Assembly (NCBI GenBank): GCA_014529385.2
Contig: CM043960.1
Location: 74,375,410-74,439,409, forward strand
Direction of reading: 5' to 3'
Length of the DNA stretch: 64,000 nt
Source of the DNA: Adiantum capillus-veneris
Lineage: Eukaryota; Streptophyta; Polypodiopsida; Polypodiales; Pteridaceae
The notes below the pieces were generated by a model that was given only the letters and a program-made list of their open reading frames with translations, searched no databases and was not told the origin of the DNA. Shown in pieces: positions 1 to 10,177 of this stretch; the stretch's first letter is position 1, and each line of letters begins with the position of its first letter. A program made the translations under genes and the position numbers.

Positions 1-901
1 TTAATTATTTAATTACCTAAAGCTCTCACAAAAGGGGAAAGGGGGACACATGTCAGAAGGCTATCACTTATGCTGCTTAATTGTAATTGGCTTGACTTGG
101 GGAGGGCCAATGAGGCTTCAGCAAGAGCAATTAGCAAGAGGGCTCGCCCAAGAAGGAGAGGGGGCTGATTTTTCCAAGGCATTATCACACACACACTCAC
201 ACAAGCTCATGTGTGAAGAAGGAGAAGACTATCTCTTCCCAAGCTTTAATGGAGAACTCATCACCTACTCCAAGCTTGTGAGATAGAAGCCTACATCAAC
301 ACTCTCTTGGCATGTGGATGAAAATCCAACCAAGAGCCAAGCGTCAATGCATGCTCATCTCCTCTACCAAGCTAATTACTAAGCTAAGCTATGCTAATAT
401 GAGTGATTATGTGAGGGGATGTACATCTTTCTCGTAAGATACTCCTTCTCCCTCTCAATCTACTCTCATACCCTGCTAGCTCTCACCATCTTCGAAGGTG
501 TGTGAGATCTTGGGTCTGAGAACGGGGATAATTCAAGTTGTGTTTGGTTAAGTGTTTTGCTTGGTGCATGAAGCTTCCATCTTCATTGCACTAGCTAGTC
601 TTGAAGGAACACAAAGAATTGTATTGTACAATGTCTCTCTTGATGGGAGAAACCATAATACAAAGCCTTTTGGAGGGGGGACCGGCTCCATGCAAATCCG
701 GTCCTCAACTGTTGTCAATAGCTTAATTTCTCTCTCTTTTGAAAGTATTGTTGATGCTATCTAACTAGGTGTTATGCTTTTTGTTGCTCTCTCCACCCAA
801 GCACTCTTGTAATTCTCATTAGGAATCTATTCTAATGAAATGCCCACTATGTTCATGCTAATTTCCGCTACACATAAGTTATTAGGCCATTAAATGTTAC
901 A
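1..901 (+). repeat. Element A 5' LTR (3' portion only)
   Basis: This is a direct repeat of 7278-8177. It ends in TTACA at 901, one base before the primer binding site. The first 650 bases or so of the LTR, judged from the complete 3' copy, lie outside the window. Confidence 0.93.
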
Positions 902-902
902 T

Positions 903-914
903 TGGTATCAGAGC
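903..914 (+). other. Element A primer binding site (initiator Met tRNA type)
   Basis: TGGTATCAGAGC follows the LTR end with one spacer base. This is the usual primer site of many plant LTR retrotransposons, complementary to the 3' end of initiator tRNA-Met. Confidence 0.88.
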
Positions 915-1078
915 TCAAGGTTTCTCTTTTCTTGCTCAAGAAGGGAGGTCCTCAAGCTAGCTACAAATGGTTGGTATTATTAATTGCCTGTGAGTAAGTA
1001 GAATAGGGATTTTTCAGCCTTGCAGTGCGCCTGCCTTCGTGCAGTTAACGGGGCATCACCGTCGAGAGCTATGGTCTT

Positions 1079-1121
1079 AATAGTGGAGTCCTACGGGCTT
1101 GCCTACGGCTTAACCACTATT
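1079..1121 (+). other. Possible stem-loop in element A leader
   Basis: AATAGTGG (1079-1086) is followed by its exact reverse complement CCACTATT (1114-1121), with a 27-base loop holding two copies of CCTACGG. Leaders of retroelements often carry packaging or dimerisation structures, but a role here is only inference. The rest of the 915-1317 leader shows no gene. Confidence 0.35.
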
Positions 1122-1317
1122 GAGCTATTAGAAGCTTGACAAGAGCCGGTGCTGTTTTGGTGTCGAAAGACCCTCTCTTCTATTCCTTGCAATTAATGGT
1201 ATTCGAGCCGCGGGTACAGTAGCTTGAGTGCTTTTTCTAAAGGGGTAAAGAGGAGTAGCAACTAGGGCTTGAAGTGCCAAAGTACACCTAAAAAGTTTAC
1301 ACCTAAAAGTTGTTAGA

Positions 1318-3270
1318 ATGGCTGACAATAGTAAAGAGAGTGAAATTAATGTTGATAACTTTGATTTTGCTCATGAGCAAGCTACTAATGATGCTTCAAT
1401 GCTTGTTAACTATCTTGTTTCTAGGCTTCAACAAGCCATGGGCAATCCATCTCTCCAAAGTGAAGTGCAACGGCAGCTCCGTGCTCACGGGATTCTCCAA
1501 GCTCATCACCATGACGAGAGAACACCTAGGAAGCCTCCTTGTGAGACTACCAAAAGAGGTCTCTCTCCGATTCGGGAAGAAGAAGAGAATCCATATGAAG
1601 GGCTCAAGAATTTACTTCTTGATGATGCATCTCCTTCCCAAAGGAGAACTCAAGAGCCTCCACCGAAGGAACGAGAAAGAAGCGAGTCTCCCGCCACCTC
1701 GGCGGAGATGGCTCCACGAAGACGGCGGGCTAAACGCTCTCCATCACCACCAAAGCGGAGAAGACCATCACACTCTTCTCCACGCCATAATTCAAAGAGG
1801 GATGATAAAAAGCAAGAGAAGAAAAAGGCGAGAAAGAGGACACCCTCTTCTCCATCTTCTTCATCCTCTTCCTCTTATGAAAGCTATGGTGAAGACGACA
1901 AAGATCAAGACAAGAAAAAGGCGAGAAAGAGGTCACCCTCTTCTCCACCTTCTTCAAATTCTTCACCTTCTGAAGAAAGTGATGGTGCAACCTTTGAACC
2001 ATCAAAAAGAAGAGGCCATAGGAAATCCTATGCCGCATGGAAGAGGTCGTCCAAGTTGAAGAAATTCAAAGAGGGAGGGAAGAGCATCTCTTTCCTTACC
2101 TATGATGGTACCTTTGGTGCCACGGACAAAGTCTTGGCCTTTATCCAACAATTCGATGCGGCGTTTGGAGATGAGGGCTTCACGGAGTCCTCTAAGCTAC
2201 GCCATGTAGCTATGCACTTTCAAAAGTCCGCCAGACAATGGTGGTCTAGCCTACGAGCCAACGGTGAAGCTCCACGAACATGGAAAGCTTTAAGAGCTTC
2301 CATTATGAAGCAGTTTTTGGCCACCGATGCCAAAGACAAAGTACTCACCGAATGGCGAAGCTTAAAGCTCTCTCCCAATGAATCCATCCACAAATATGTA
2401 GACAAGTTTTGGGACCTACAACTCAAAGCCACTGTCTTCAAAAAGTTGGATTTTGGAGAGCAAAAGCAACAATTTTGTGCGGGCTTAACCGAAGAAATGG
2501 CGGAGTATGTCAACTCCCAAAGACCACGTACCATATCGGCGGTAATACACCACACTATGGTCGCCTCTCGAATCAATTTCCAAACGGGGGCAAAAAGAAA
2601 TAATAAGCCCCCGGAAAACAAGGGTTCCAATGAGCCTAAGGGGAAGGACAATGTCCAAAAGTCTCCTAAGGGCAACTCCAACAAAGCTAAAGAGAAGGGA
2701 GTTTACAAAGGTAAGAATAAACTCTCTCCTGAAGAGCTTGAGCGTTATCGTAAGGATAACCGGTGTTTCAAGTGCGGCGAACAAGGGCATGCGTACCGCG
2801 CTTGTCCCCAAAAGAACAACCGCCAAGATCCTCCTAGAGCTTCCTTGGTTGAAATCCAAGAGGAGGAGACTCACCAAACTCACCACAAAGGATCTCCTCT
2901 ATGCCATGCTTGGGGAAAGGTAAGAGAACATGATGCTTTTATTCTCTTTGACCCTGGTTCTACTCACAATTTTATATCTATAGAGTTGGCCACCAAGCTA
3001 GGAATACAATCCTACGAGATGGGAGATGTCCTACCCGCAGACAGTGCCTTCAAGGGGCAAGAAGCTTCAGTCACTCCCTTAATCGGGAAATTGAGGCTTC
3101 ATGTCCAAGGCTATGTGGACAAAGAGGACTTCTTTATCTCTCCTCTCAAGCATGAGGATGTAATCCTAGGGGCACCATGGTTTGACCTCCTGGCTGCCGA
3201 TGTTAAATTTCCTGAAAGGAGAATCTCCTTTAAGTTCAGGGAAAAAGACATGTATATAGATGCTAAGTAA
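1318..3270 (+). CDS. Element A Gag-protease ORF, serine/arginine-rich
   Basis: This 650-residue ORF encodes the capsid-like Gag and protease. Residues about 120-230 are a basic Ser/Arg/Lys-rich low-complexity region with two near-repeats starting K-K-A-R-K-R. A retrotransposon Gag domain follows at about 255-410 (with Q-W-W-S-S-L and W-R-S-L motifs). A CCHC zinc knuckle of form CX2CX4HX4C lies near residues 485-498. A retropepsin-like region with D-P-G-S-T-H-N-F lies near residue 545; most plant relatives have D-S/T-G-A-T. The frame ends at TAA (3268-3270), and the next codons continue in the same frame into pol, so the stop is either a readthrough site or a decay mutation. ATG 1318 gives the full Gag. 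Confidence 0.87.
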   Translation: MADNSKESEINVDNFDFAHEQATNDASMLVNYLVSRLQQAMGNPSLQSEVQRQLRAHGILQAHHHDERTPRKPPCETTKRGLSPIREEEENPYEGLKNLLLDDASPSQRRTQEPPPKERERSESPATSAEMAPRRRRAKRSPSPPKRRRPSHSSPRHNSKRDDKKQEKKKARKRTPSSPSSSSSSSYESYGEDDKDQDKKKARKRSPSSPPSSNSSPSEESDGATFEPSKRRGHRKSYAAWKRSSKLKKFKEGGKSISFLTYDGTFGATDKVLAFIQQFDAAFGDEGFTESSKLRHVAMHFQKSARQWWSSLRANGEAPRTWKALRASIMKQFLATDAKDKVLTEWRSLKLSPNESIHKYVDKFWDLQLKATVFKKLDFGEQKQQFCAGLTEEMAEYVNSQRPRTISAVIHHTMVASRINFQTGAKRNNKPPENKGSNEPKGKDNVQKSPKGNSNKAKEKGVYKGKNKLSPEELERYRKDNRCFKCGEQGHAYRACPQKNNRQDPPRASLVEIQEEETHQTHHKGSPLCHAWGKVREHDAFILFDPGSTHNFISIELATKLGIQSYEMGDVLPADSAFKGQEASVTPLIGKLRLHVQGYVDKEDFFISPLKHEDVILGAPWFDLLAADVKFPERRISFKFREKDMYIDAK

Positions 3271-6267
3271 ATGGGTAACACCATCCCCATTGTACATACA
3301 CCAGCTTTCAACAAGTCAATAAAGAGCTCTATTTCCGTGTACATGATTTTTGTTAAAGACTCTCAAAATGAACCTAATGATTTAGCAAAAGAAAATAAAA
3401 GCAACCAAAAGGAATTAGAGTTATCCAATTTTCTCAAGGGGTTTCAAGATGTTTTTATTGACGACATCCCTTGTGAGCTACCTCCTAAACGAGGTAATGA
3501 TGACCATGCAATTGAACTTCTTCCAAGAAGTTCACCGCCTAATAAACCTCCTTATAGAGTTTCTCAAGCTCAACAAGAGGAGATTATGCGGCAAGTGCAT
3601 GAGTTAGTTGAGAAGGGTATGGTTAGGCCAAGCTCATCTCCATTTTGCTCACCTGTGCTATTAGTGCAAAAGAAAGACGGCACATATCGTATGTGTGTCG
3701 ACTATAGAGCACTAAATAGGATCACTATCAAGAATAGGTTTCCCGTTCCACGGGTAGAAGACCTATTTGATAAGCTACAAGGATCGACCTACTTCAGTAG
3801 GATTGACCTAAAAAGTGGCTATCATCAAATAAGGATAGTTGATCAAGACATTGTAAAGACCGCATTTAGTACTACATTTGGTCTTTACGAATTCATTGTC
3901 ATGCCTTTTGGCTTGACCAATGCACCAGCCACATTCAACCGCTTGATGGAGAAGCTGTTCAGGCATCATCGAACCTTCGCTGGAGTGTTCTTTGATGATA
4001 TTATCATCTACTCTAATTCATTGGAGGAACACAAGCAACACCTCTAGGTAATATTTCAAGTTTTAAGAGAGACTAAACTTTATGTTAATCGAAAGAAAAG
4101 TGAATTTTTCTTGCAAGAGATTCAGTATTTAGGTCACATTATCTCTCAAGATGGCATCCAAATGGATCCATCCAAGTTAGAGGTAATAAAAGGATGGCCT
4201 AAACCAAGGAATCTTCATGAACTAAGAAGCTTCATAGGTATGTGTGCATACTATAGACGCTTCATAGAAAAGTTCTCACAAATTGCGGGACCATTACATG
4301 ACCTAACAAAGAAAAGCGTTAGGTATACATGGTCTGCTAAGGAGAACAATTCTTTCAAAAATCTTAAATAAAAGCTTATCTCTCAACCTGTGCTTACACT
4401 ACCGGATCTCTCAAAACCATTTGAGGTCCAATGTGATGCTTGTGGTGATTGCCTTGGAGCTGTTTTGCTCCAAGAAGGGCACGCCATAGGCTATGAGAGT
4501 CGAAGGCTCGACCCTATTGAGCAAGCTCTAGGCATATACGAAAAGGAAGTCCTTGCAGTTCTACATGCCTTAGACTCATGGAAGCACTATTTATTGGGGA
4601 CTCCTTTCATTCTGCGAACGGATCACCAAAGTCTTAAGTACTTCATGACGCAGACCAAGATCTCCGACAAACAAATGAGGTGGGCAAATTTCCTTTCGCA
4701 ATTTCATTTTCATATTGCTCACATTGCTGGCAAGCATAATCAAGTAGCTGATGCACTCTCAAGACGGCCGAGAGTGAATGCGGTTTCCATAGCAACTCAC
4801 AATGATCTATCTTCAATGATAGATGAGTATGCTATTGATCCCGATTTTAGAGATGTGATTTCAGCCCTTACATTAGGGAAGAAAGAAGAACCATTTACTT
4901 TACAAGATGGTTATCTTCTCTATGGCAATAGACTATGCGTTACTAACTCCCTGCGTGAGAAAGTAATGTATGAATCTCATGCTCCCCCGTATGCGGGGCA
5001 TAGAGGGATTCAGTCTACCTTAAAGGGAATTGAAACATATTTCTATTGGCCTACCATGAAAGTGAACATACAAGAGTATGTTTCCAAATGTGTGGTATGT
5101 AAAAAGACAAAATTTGATAGAGGGAAGCAACCTGGATTGCTTCAACCCTTGCCAATCCCTAATTCACCATGGCAGAGCATATCCATGGATTTTATCTTTG
5201 GATCGCCTAAGTCTATCCATGGGAATACGGGAAAATGGACGATAGTAGACAGGTTCAGTAAACAAGCTCATTTTATACCTGTCAAAAAGACTATCAAAGC
5301 CCATCAAATGGCAACCCTCTTCATTTCACAAATTTTCAAATACCATGGCTTGCCAATGTCCATAGTGTCGGATAGAGATCCTAGAATGACCAGTAATTTC
5401 TGGAAGGGTCTCTTTGAGAATTTAGGGACAAGGCTAAATTTCTCTTCGGCCTATCATCCACAAACTGATGGCCAAAGTGAAATAGCTAACCTAACCATTC
5501 TCGATCTACTAAAAGCCAAAGTAACGGAAGTAGATCAAAGATCCCAATGGGAGAAGTACTTACCCTTAGTGGAGTATGCTTACAATAACACTGTACATAC
5601 TTCCACAGGAAAAGCACCTTTTGAGGTAATTGAGGGAAGATCAAAAAGTCCCTTGCTACTTAAGGTACATGGGAAGATCTTCGTTGCAGATCAGTATAGC
5701 CGAGACCTACAAGAATCTTTTCAAAAGATTAAGGATGCTATCTCTATCTCACAGCAAAGGCAAAAGGCTGCTGCTGACAAGCACAGAAGAGCCCAAGCCT
5801 TTAAAGAAAACGATTGGTTCTTGTTAAAGTTTCCCAAGGCTCGATTAAGGCACACGACGGGCAAGAATCCTACGGGCCACCAAAAGTACTATGCTAAACT
5901 AACAAAAAGGTACTATGGTCCCTTCCATATTCTTAGGCCAATCAACGAGATGGACTATCAACTCAAGTTACCCAATCATTGGCTCATACAAAATGCTTTC
6001 CATGTGAGCCTATTAAAGCCTTACCAAGGAGAGCCACCTCAAGAACCAACTATTGAAGACCCACCAGAGATCGAGGACCAAGAGGAGGTGCTGCAGCCCG
6101 AGTCCATTCTCCGACATGAAGACAAGGTGTTAAGAGGCGGTAAGACTATCCGACGATATCTTATTAAATTTAAGAATTATCCTTTTGAAGATGCTAGATG
6201 GATGCAAGGCATACAATTAAAGGATAACCTAAACCTTGTCAATGCTTACAATGCTTCCCAAGAGTAG
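3271..6267 (+). pseudogene. Element A pol: RT, RNase H, integrase, chromodomain (two in-frame stops)
   Basis: RT (about 3480-4110) carries V-D-Y-R-A-L-N, the L-K-S-G-Y-H-Q block, M-P-F-G-L-T-N-A-P and the catalytic box F-F-D-D in place of the common Y-L-D-D. RNase H (about 4400-4770) shows the D-A-C-G, T-D-H-Q-S-L and V-A-D-A-L-S-R motifs. Integrase (about 4970-5700) has the H-H-C-C zinc site, then the S-M-D, V-S-D-R-D and D-G-Q-S-E catalytic segments. A chromodomain with Y-L-I-K-F-K-N-Y-P lies at about 6105-6250, which places A among chromoviruses that target chromatin marks. TAG at 4045-4047 and TAA at 4369-4371 interrupt the frame without any shift. The first replaces a position that is Gln in many relatives. 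As written, no full Pol can be made without suppression. Confidence 0.88.
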
Positions 6268-6623
6268 GCAAATGTACAAAATGTTAAAAATGAACAAAGT
6301 TTTTTTCTTATAAGACTCTCTTTTTCTTTATTTGTGCACAAAAATGAAGTAGTATGCATGCGTAGATCAAGTTTACGGAGACGACGTCTCCCAAACACCA
6401 AGTAGAGCTTGTCACTCTACTATGGAAGACTGATAGGACTAATGTGCAGATATGATTGCGGCAGCCTCAGGCTCTCAAGCGCCAAATGGATTAGTCATCC
6501 ATTGTGGAATGATGTCGTAGGGTAACATAGGGATCCTCTACCCGCTAAGAAAAGGACTCATGAATATGCTTTATCTTCTCTACACCATAGTCGAGGACGA
6601 CTATGATTTCAAGAGAGAGGTAA
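6268..6623 (+). other. Element A 3' untranslated region and polypurine tract
   Basis: No gene is seen here. The purine run AAGAGAGAGG (6611-6620) lies just before the TG of the 3' LTR and is the expected plus-strand primer. Confidence 0.75.
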
Positions 6624-8177
6624 TGTCATAATAATCAATATCTAATTCTCCTAAATTATTTTCTCATATTAAACTGATCATTTAATGTGGGGAAGGCCAG
6701 GGGAGAAAAAGCTAGAATATTGGTTAAGCTAGCAGACCGGCCACATTAGGGATCCAAAGGAGGGAAAGAGCCATGTGCAACAATGCGCTAAAAAGACCCT
6801 AAGGTTCAGCCCATTAAAACTTCCAAAATGCTAAGGTTCCAAAATTCAAAGGTTGTGTCCAAAGGTCAACCCTAGGAAAAATTGGATGCTTTGTGTGTGC
6901 CCTAAAAGTCTTTGCACATTCCTACATGGGAGCGGGCGAGCCCTAAAGGTAGGGGATGAGAGAGAAAGCCACACACACACACATAGGCTCCCTTTACACA
7001 AAGGGAATGAGGGACACATGTCAGCTCCCTAGGCCAGATTCCCACAAGGTGTGCCCAATTTCTATTGGATGACCCTTGAAGTGGACCAATGAGAATTAAG
7101 CTAGAGTAAATCTAGTTTAATTAATTTAAAAACATTTAATAAAAGAAACCAATGAGAATTAAGTCTCCTAGAAGACTATTGGGCAGTCTCCCAAGGGGTC
7201 CAATGAGCATTCAGGATCCCCATGGCTTGCCTGATTCCTATTGGCCAGGAGGCAAAGGGGTCCAATGAGAGTTTAGTTTAATTATTTAATTACCTAAAGC
7301 TCTCACAAAAGGGGAAAGGGGGACACATGTCAGAAGGGTATCACTTATGCTGCTTAATTGTAATTGGCTTGACTTGGGGAGGGCCAATGAGGCTTTAGCA
7401 AGAGCAATTAGCAAGAGGGCTCACCCAAGAGAGAGAGGGGCTGGTTTTTGCAAGGCATTATCACACACACACTCACACAAGCTCATGTGTGAAGAAGGAG
7501 AAGACGATCTCTTCCCAAGATTTAATGGAGAACTCATCACCTACTCCAAGCTTGTGAGATAGAAGCCTACATCAACACTCTCTTGGCATGTGGATGCAAA
7601 TCCAACCAAGAGCCAAGCTTCAATGCATGATCATTTCCTCTACCAAGATAATTACTAAGCTAAGCTGTGCTAATATGAGTGATTATGTGAGGAGATGTAC
7701 ATCTTTCTCGTAAGATACTCCTTCTCCCTCTCAATCTACTCTCATACCCTGCTAGCTCTCACCATCTTCGAAGGTGTGTGAGGTCTTGGGTCTGAGAACG
7801 GGGATAATTCAAGTTGTGTTTGGTTAAGTGTTTTGCTTGGTGCATGAAGCTTCCATCTTCATTACACTAGCTAGTCTTGAAGGAACACAAAGAATTGTAT
7901 TGTACAATGTCTCTCTTGATGGGAGAAACCATAATACAAAGCCTTTTGGAGGGGGGACCGGCTCCATGCAAATCCGGTCCTCAACTGTTGTCAATAGCTT
8001 AATTTCTCTCTCTTTTGAAAGTATTGTTGATGCTATCTAACTAGGTGTTATGCTTTTTGTTGCTCTCTCCACCCAAGCACTCTTGTAATGCTCATTAGGA
8101 ATCTATTCTAATGAAATGCCCACTATGTTCATGCTAATTTCCGCTACACATAAGTTATTAGGCCATTAAATGTTACA
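6624..8177 (+). repeat. Element A 3' LTR, complete
   Basis: It begins TGTCATAATAATC and ends TGTTACA, giving TG...CA ends and 1554 bp. The start is set by the purine tract before it, and by a reverse-strand relative near 38.4 kb that ends at the matching point. Small ORFs inside it (for example 7828-8040) repeat those at 552-764 and are LTR sequence, not genes. Confidence 0.88.
7063..7388 (+). promoter_or_regulatory. CCAAT-box cluster in U3 of element A LTR
   Basis: Nine CCAAT/ATTGG pentamers occur in 326 bp: 7063, 7086, 7149, 7178, 7200, 7240, 7262, 7363 and 7384. Several share the longer form CCAATGAG. NF-Y binds CCAAT in plants; a promoter or enhancer role in the LTR is inferred. I could not point to a clear TATA box downstream. 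Confidence 0.5.
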
Positions 8178-8262
8178 CACCTTCTAACTTTGAACTTAGT
8201 ATCTTGCACACCAGGGCTCCGTTTGATGAGGAATCTCAAAGCTCGAGCAAGATTTTCCGAGC
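8178..8262. repeat. Fragment of B-type LTR flanking element A
   Basis: The sequence starting at the end of the A LTR (caccttctaactttgaac) is similar to 19343-19420, next to the element B right LTR, including the shared phrase TATCTTGCACA. It appears to be the target into which A inserted. No gene lies in 8263-8783. Confidence 0.5.
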
Positions 8263-8780
8263 AATCCCTAAAACAATCAAGATAGGGCAAGGCACGTATA
8301 CAAAACAAAAACCAAACATGATTTCTTAGGTGACTTCAAGCACAACAACAAAAAATTAATTCAAGATTGCACCTATTTTTAATGGTAAATCAACCACAAA
8401 TTTTTGACCGACAAAACCCTTTGAACAAGGTTTAGGTAGAGTGTTTCCTATGATGGGCTAGAACACTTGGAACCATTACAATGGCATGTTGATATTGCAG
8501 GTTGAAGGCATAAAAGATATCTTGAAGAAGCTGAAGCTAACCACCCATGGGATTATAGTCTTAGTCTTGATTATTAATTACGTGCAGGACCAATATTGAT
8601 GACCTCATGAGCACAGTTTGCATTGCCAAATGGTAACAACATCAACACGGGTAAGAAAAAGCAAGAGAGCTACTCCAAGGTGGTGTGCCGGAGGTCGACA
8701 ACTTTTACCTACTAGAATGTATTGGGTTGCCAACACCATATCCATGGGTTGTTTTGATAGAGTATCCCTCCATGTTCTAT

Positions 8781-8783
<3 letters not shown>

Positions 8784-8826
<43 letters not shown>
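8784..8826. repeat. (CT)n microsatellite
   Basis: About 21 CT units. This is the first of four CT/AG tracts spaced 350-800 bp apart. The 8827-9173 segment after it has no recognised gene; its ORFs on both strands are short. Confidence 0.97.
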
Positions 8827-8830
<4 letters not shown>

Positions 8831-9170
8831 AGTACATGTGAATACACTAGTAAACCTTAACAAAAATGAGGATATAGCACAAAAGACCCTTATTCGCATG
8901 GATCACGGCACAGCATTGCGATGAGAAAGCAGCAGGTTGAGGAGGTGGGGCCAAAGGGAGGGTAGTACTTGAATGAAAAGCGTTGGGAGGCATCACAACA
9001 TGCGACAAATGGAGTATCAGCAACATCGCCATCGTCATTACCAGCAAGCATGAAGAATCGAGAACATGATGGACCAAGCAAGGTAGGGAAGGGAGAGCAG
9101 GCATTTCTAGGAGTCGAGAGTCCATAGTTGCTAGTGGGGACTGGCAGAGGGAAAGGATAGGGATTGGCTT

Positions 9171-9173
<3 letters not shown>

Positions 9174-9216
<43 letters not shown>
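9174..9216. repeat. (CT)n microsatellite at downstream edge of rbcS fragment
   Basis: About 21 CT units, adjoining what would be the 3' untranslated region of the minus-strand rbcS copy (9217-9442). I see no other gene in that stretch. Confidence 0.97.
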
Positions 9217-9219
<3 letters not shown>

Positions 9220-9442
9220 AGAAATGTCTACATGATTAGAATGATTGGCGGCATGGTGACGAATACAAAAACAGGGCAGAGCACTCCACACAGCAAGGCT
9301 CTTAAAAGAGATGAATTAAAATTTGGTGATGTGCCTCATCATTACAAAAGTGTATGTTCACAAGGTCTCCTTAGAGAAAAAAGGGCTACGAACGCAGTCA
9401 TTGTCTCCAAGGATAAATCATTGATTTCTAGACAGAGGGATT

Positions 9443-9944
9443 CTAGACAAGGAGGCCGGAGATCTGCACCTTCCTCTTGGCGTCAAAGCCCAACAGGCGG
9501 ATGAAGGCTTCGGGGTACTCCTTGGCGCACTCCGCACTTTCACGCAGCACCGCAGAGACATCTTGGCAGTCGAATATGGGCAGCTTCCACATCACTCAAT
9601 ATCACCCATCGTAGTAGCCGATGCCATGGAAGTGCTCTCGGTACACGCGATTTTGTCGAACTCAATGCAGGGGTCCAGCCATTCCGCACCATAAAGTCCA
9701 CCTGTTTCGCAATCTACTCGCTTGTCAAAGGCGGCAAGTAGGACAGAGTCTTATACTTCTTATTGTCATACAGCTTCCACACAAGCATGGCGCTCACTTG
9801 GCTGCCGTTGGAGATGGCGAGCAGGTTGGCGCTCTTGGGGGCACTGAGGGTAGTGGGCCTGAGGCCGGAGAAGCTCTTGGAAAGGCTCTCTTCTTGGGCG
9901 CACAAGGGAGCAACAACTGCCAAATAATCCACAGAGCTCGCCAT
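9443..9944 (-). pseudogene. rbcS: Processed pseudogene of Rubisco small subunit
   Basis: Read on minus, the sequence begins at an ATG (9944) with a Ser/Ala-rich transit-peptide-like start (M-A-S-S). The mature-protein hallmarks follow: N-K-K-Y-K-T-L-S-Y-L-P-P-L-T, then K-Q-V-D-F-M-V-R-N-G-W-T-P, H-F-H-G-I-G-Y-Y-D-G, M-W-K-L-P, and a C-terminus ending near 9443. These are diagnostic of the chloroplast-targeted nuclear small subunit of Rubisco. No intron interrupts the whole length, although nuclear rbcS genes usually have introns, so a reverse-transcribed copy is likely. The copy is dead: TAG at 9714-9716, a one-base loss just after the G-W-T-P block, and two close TGA codons after Y-Y-D-G. 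An (AG)n tract lies just upstream on the minus strand. Confidence 0.9.
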
Positions 9945-9985
9945 TGCTGGTCTAGACATTATCAGCGAGTGCACAAGGCAGGCAA

Positions 9986-9987
<2 letters not shown>

Positions 9988-10027
<40 letters not shown>
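9988..10027. repeat. (CT)n microsatellite between the rbcS and LEA fragments
   Basis: About 20 CT units followed by a short CA run and a T12 run. On minus it is an (AG)n directly upstream of the rbcS copy, in the place of a 5' untranslated region. Confidence 0.97.
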
Positions 10028-10038
<11 letters not shown>

Positions 10039-10050
10039 GTTTTTTTTTTT

Positions 10051-10101
10051 TTAAATCTCTCAGAAAGAGCATGCGCCGGCGCGCGCTCTTTTTGAGATTT
10101 T
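10051..10101. other. GC-centred hairpin flanked by T runs
   Basis: AAATCTCTCAGAAAGAGC is followed, across a centre of GCGCCGGCGC, by an imperfect reverse complement ending GAGATTT. T-runs lie on both sides. It could be a small foldback insertion; no target duplication was recognised. Confidence 0.4.
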
Positions 10102-10177
10102 TTTTTTTTAACTGTGAGAATTTCACGGATATTTCTACAGCTGGGCTCGTCAAAGATTTAGAAGAAGAATTGAAGAG

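Larger units (their letters stand above)
1..8177 (+). mobile_element. Element A: Ty3/Gypsy chromovirus, 5' end cut by window edge
   Basis: The order is partial 5' LTR, initiator-Met-type primer binding site, gag-protease, RT, RNase H, integrase with chromodomain, purine tract and complete 3' LTR (6624-8177). Positions 1-901 match 7278-8177 with roughly 20 differences by eye, about 2%, so the insertion is fairly recent. The coding region stays in one frame from 1318 to 6267 but has three in-frame stops. The right flank (from 8178) resembles part of the LTR of element B, so A probably sits inside a B-type LTR. Confidence 0.93.

Noticed and set aside
552-764. Repeated 70-residue ORF (also 7828-8040) in both A LTRs
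   Set aside because: Identity reflects LTR duplication; no codon-type conservation could be tested between such similar copies.
1021-1225. tRNA-like gene in the A leader
   Set aside because: GC-rich text with GGTATTCGAGCC looked like a T-arm, but no cloverleaf could be drawn.
1310-2059. 249-residue plus ORF overlapping the A Gag start
   Set aside because: It lies in another frame of the Ser/Arg-rich Gag region; its Leu/His/Arg-rich content is a shadow, and the Gag frame has real domains.
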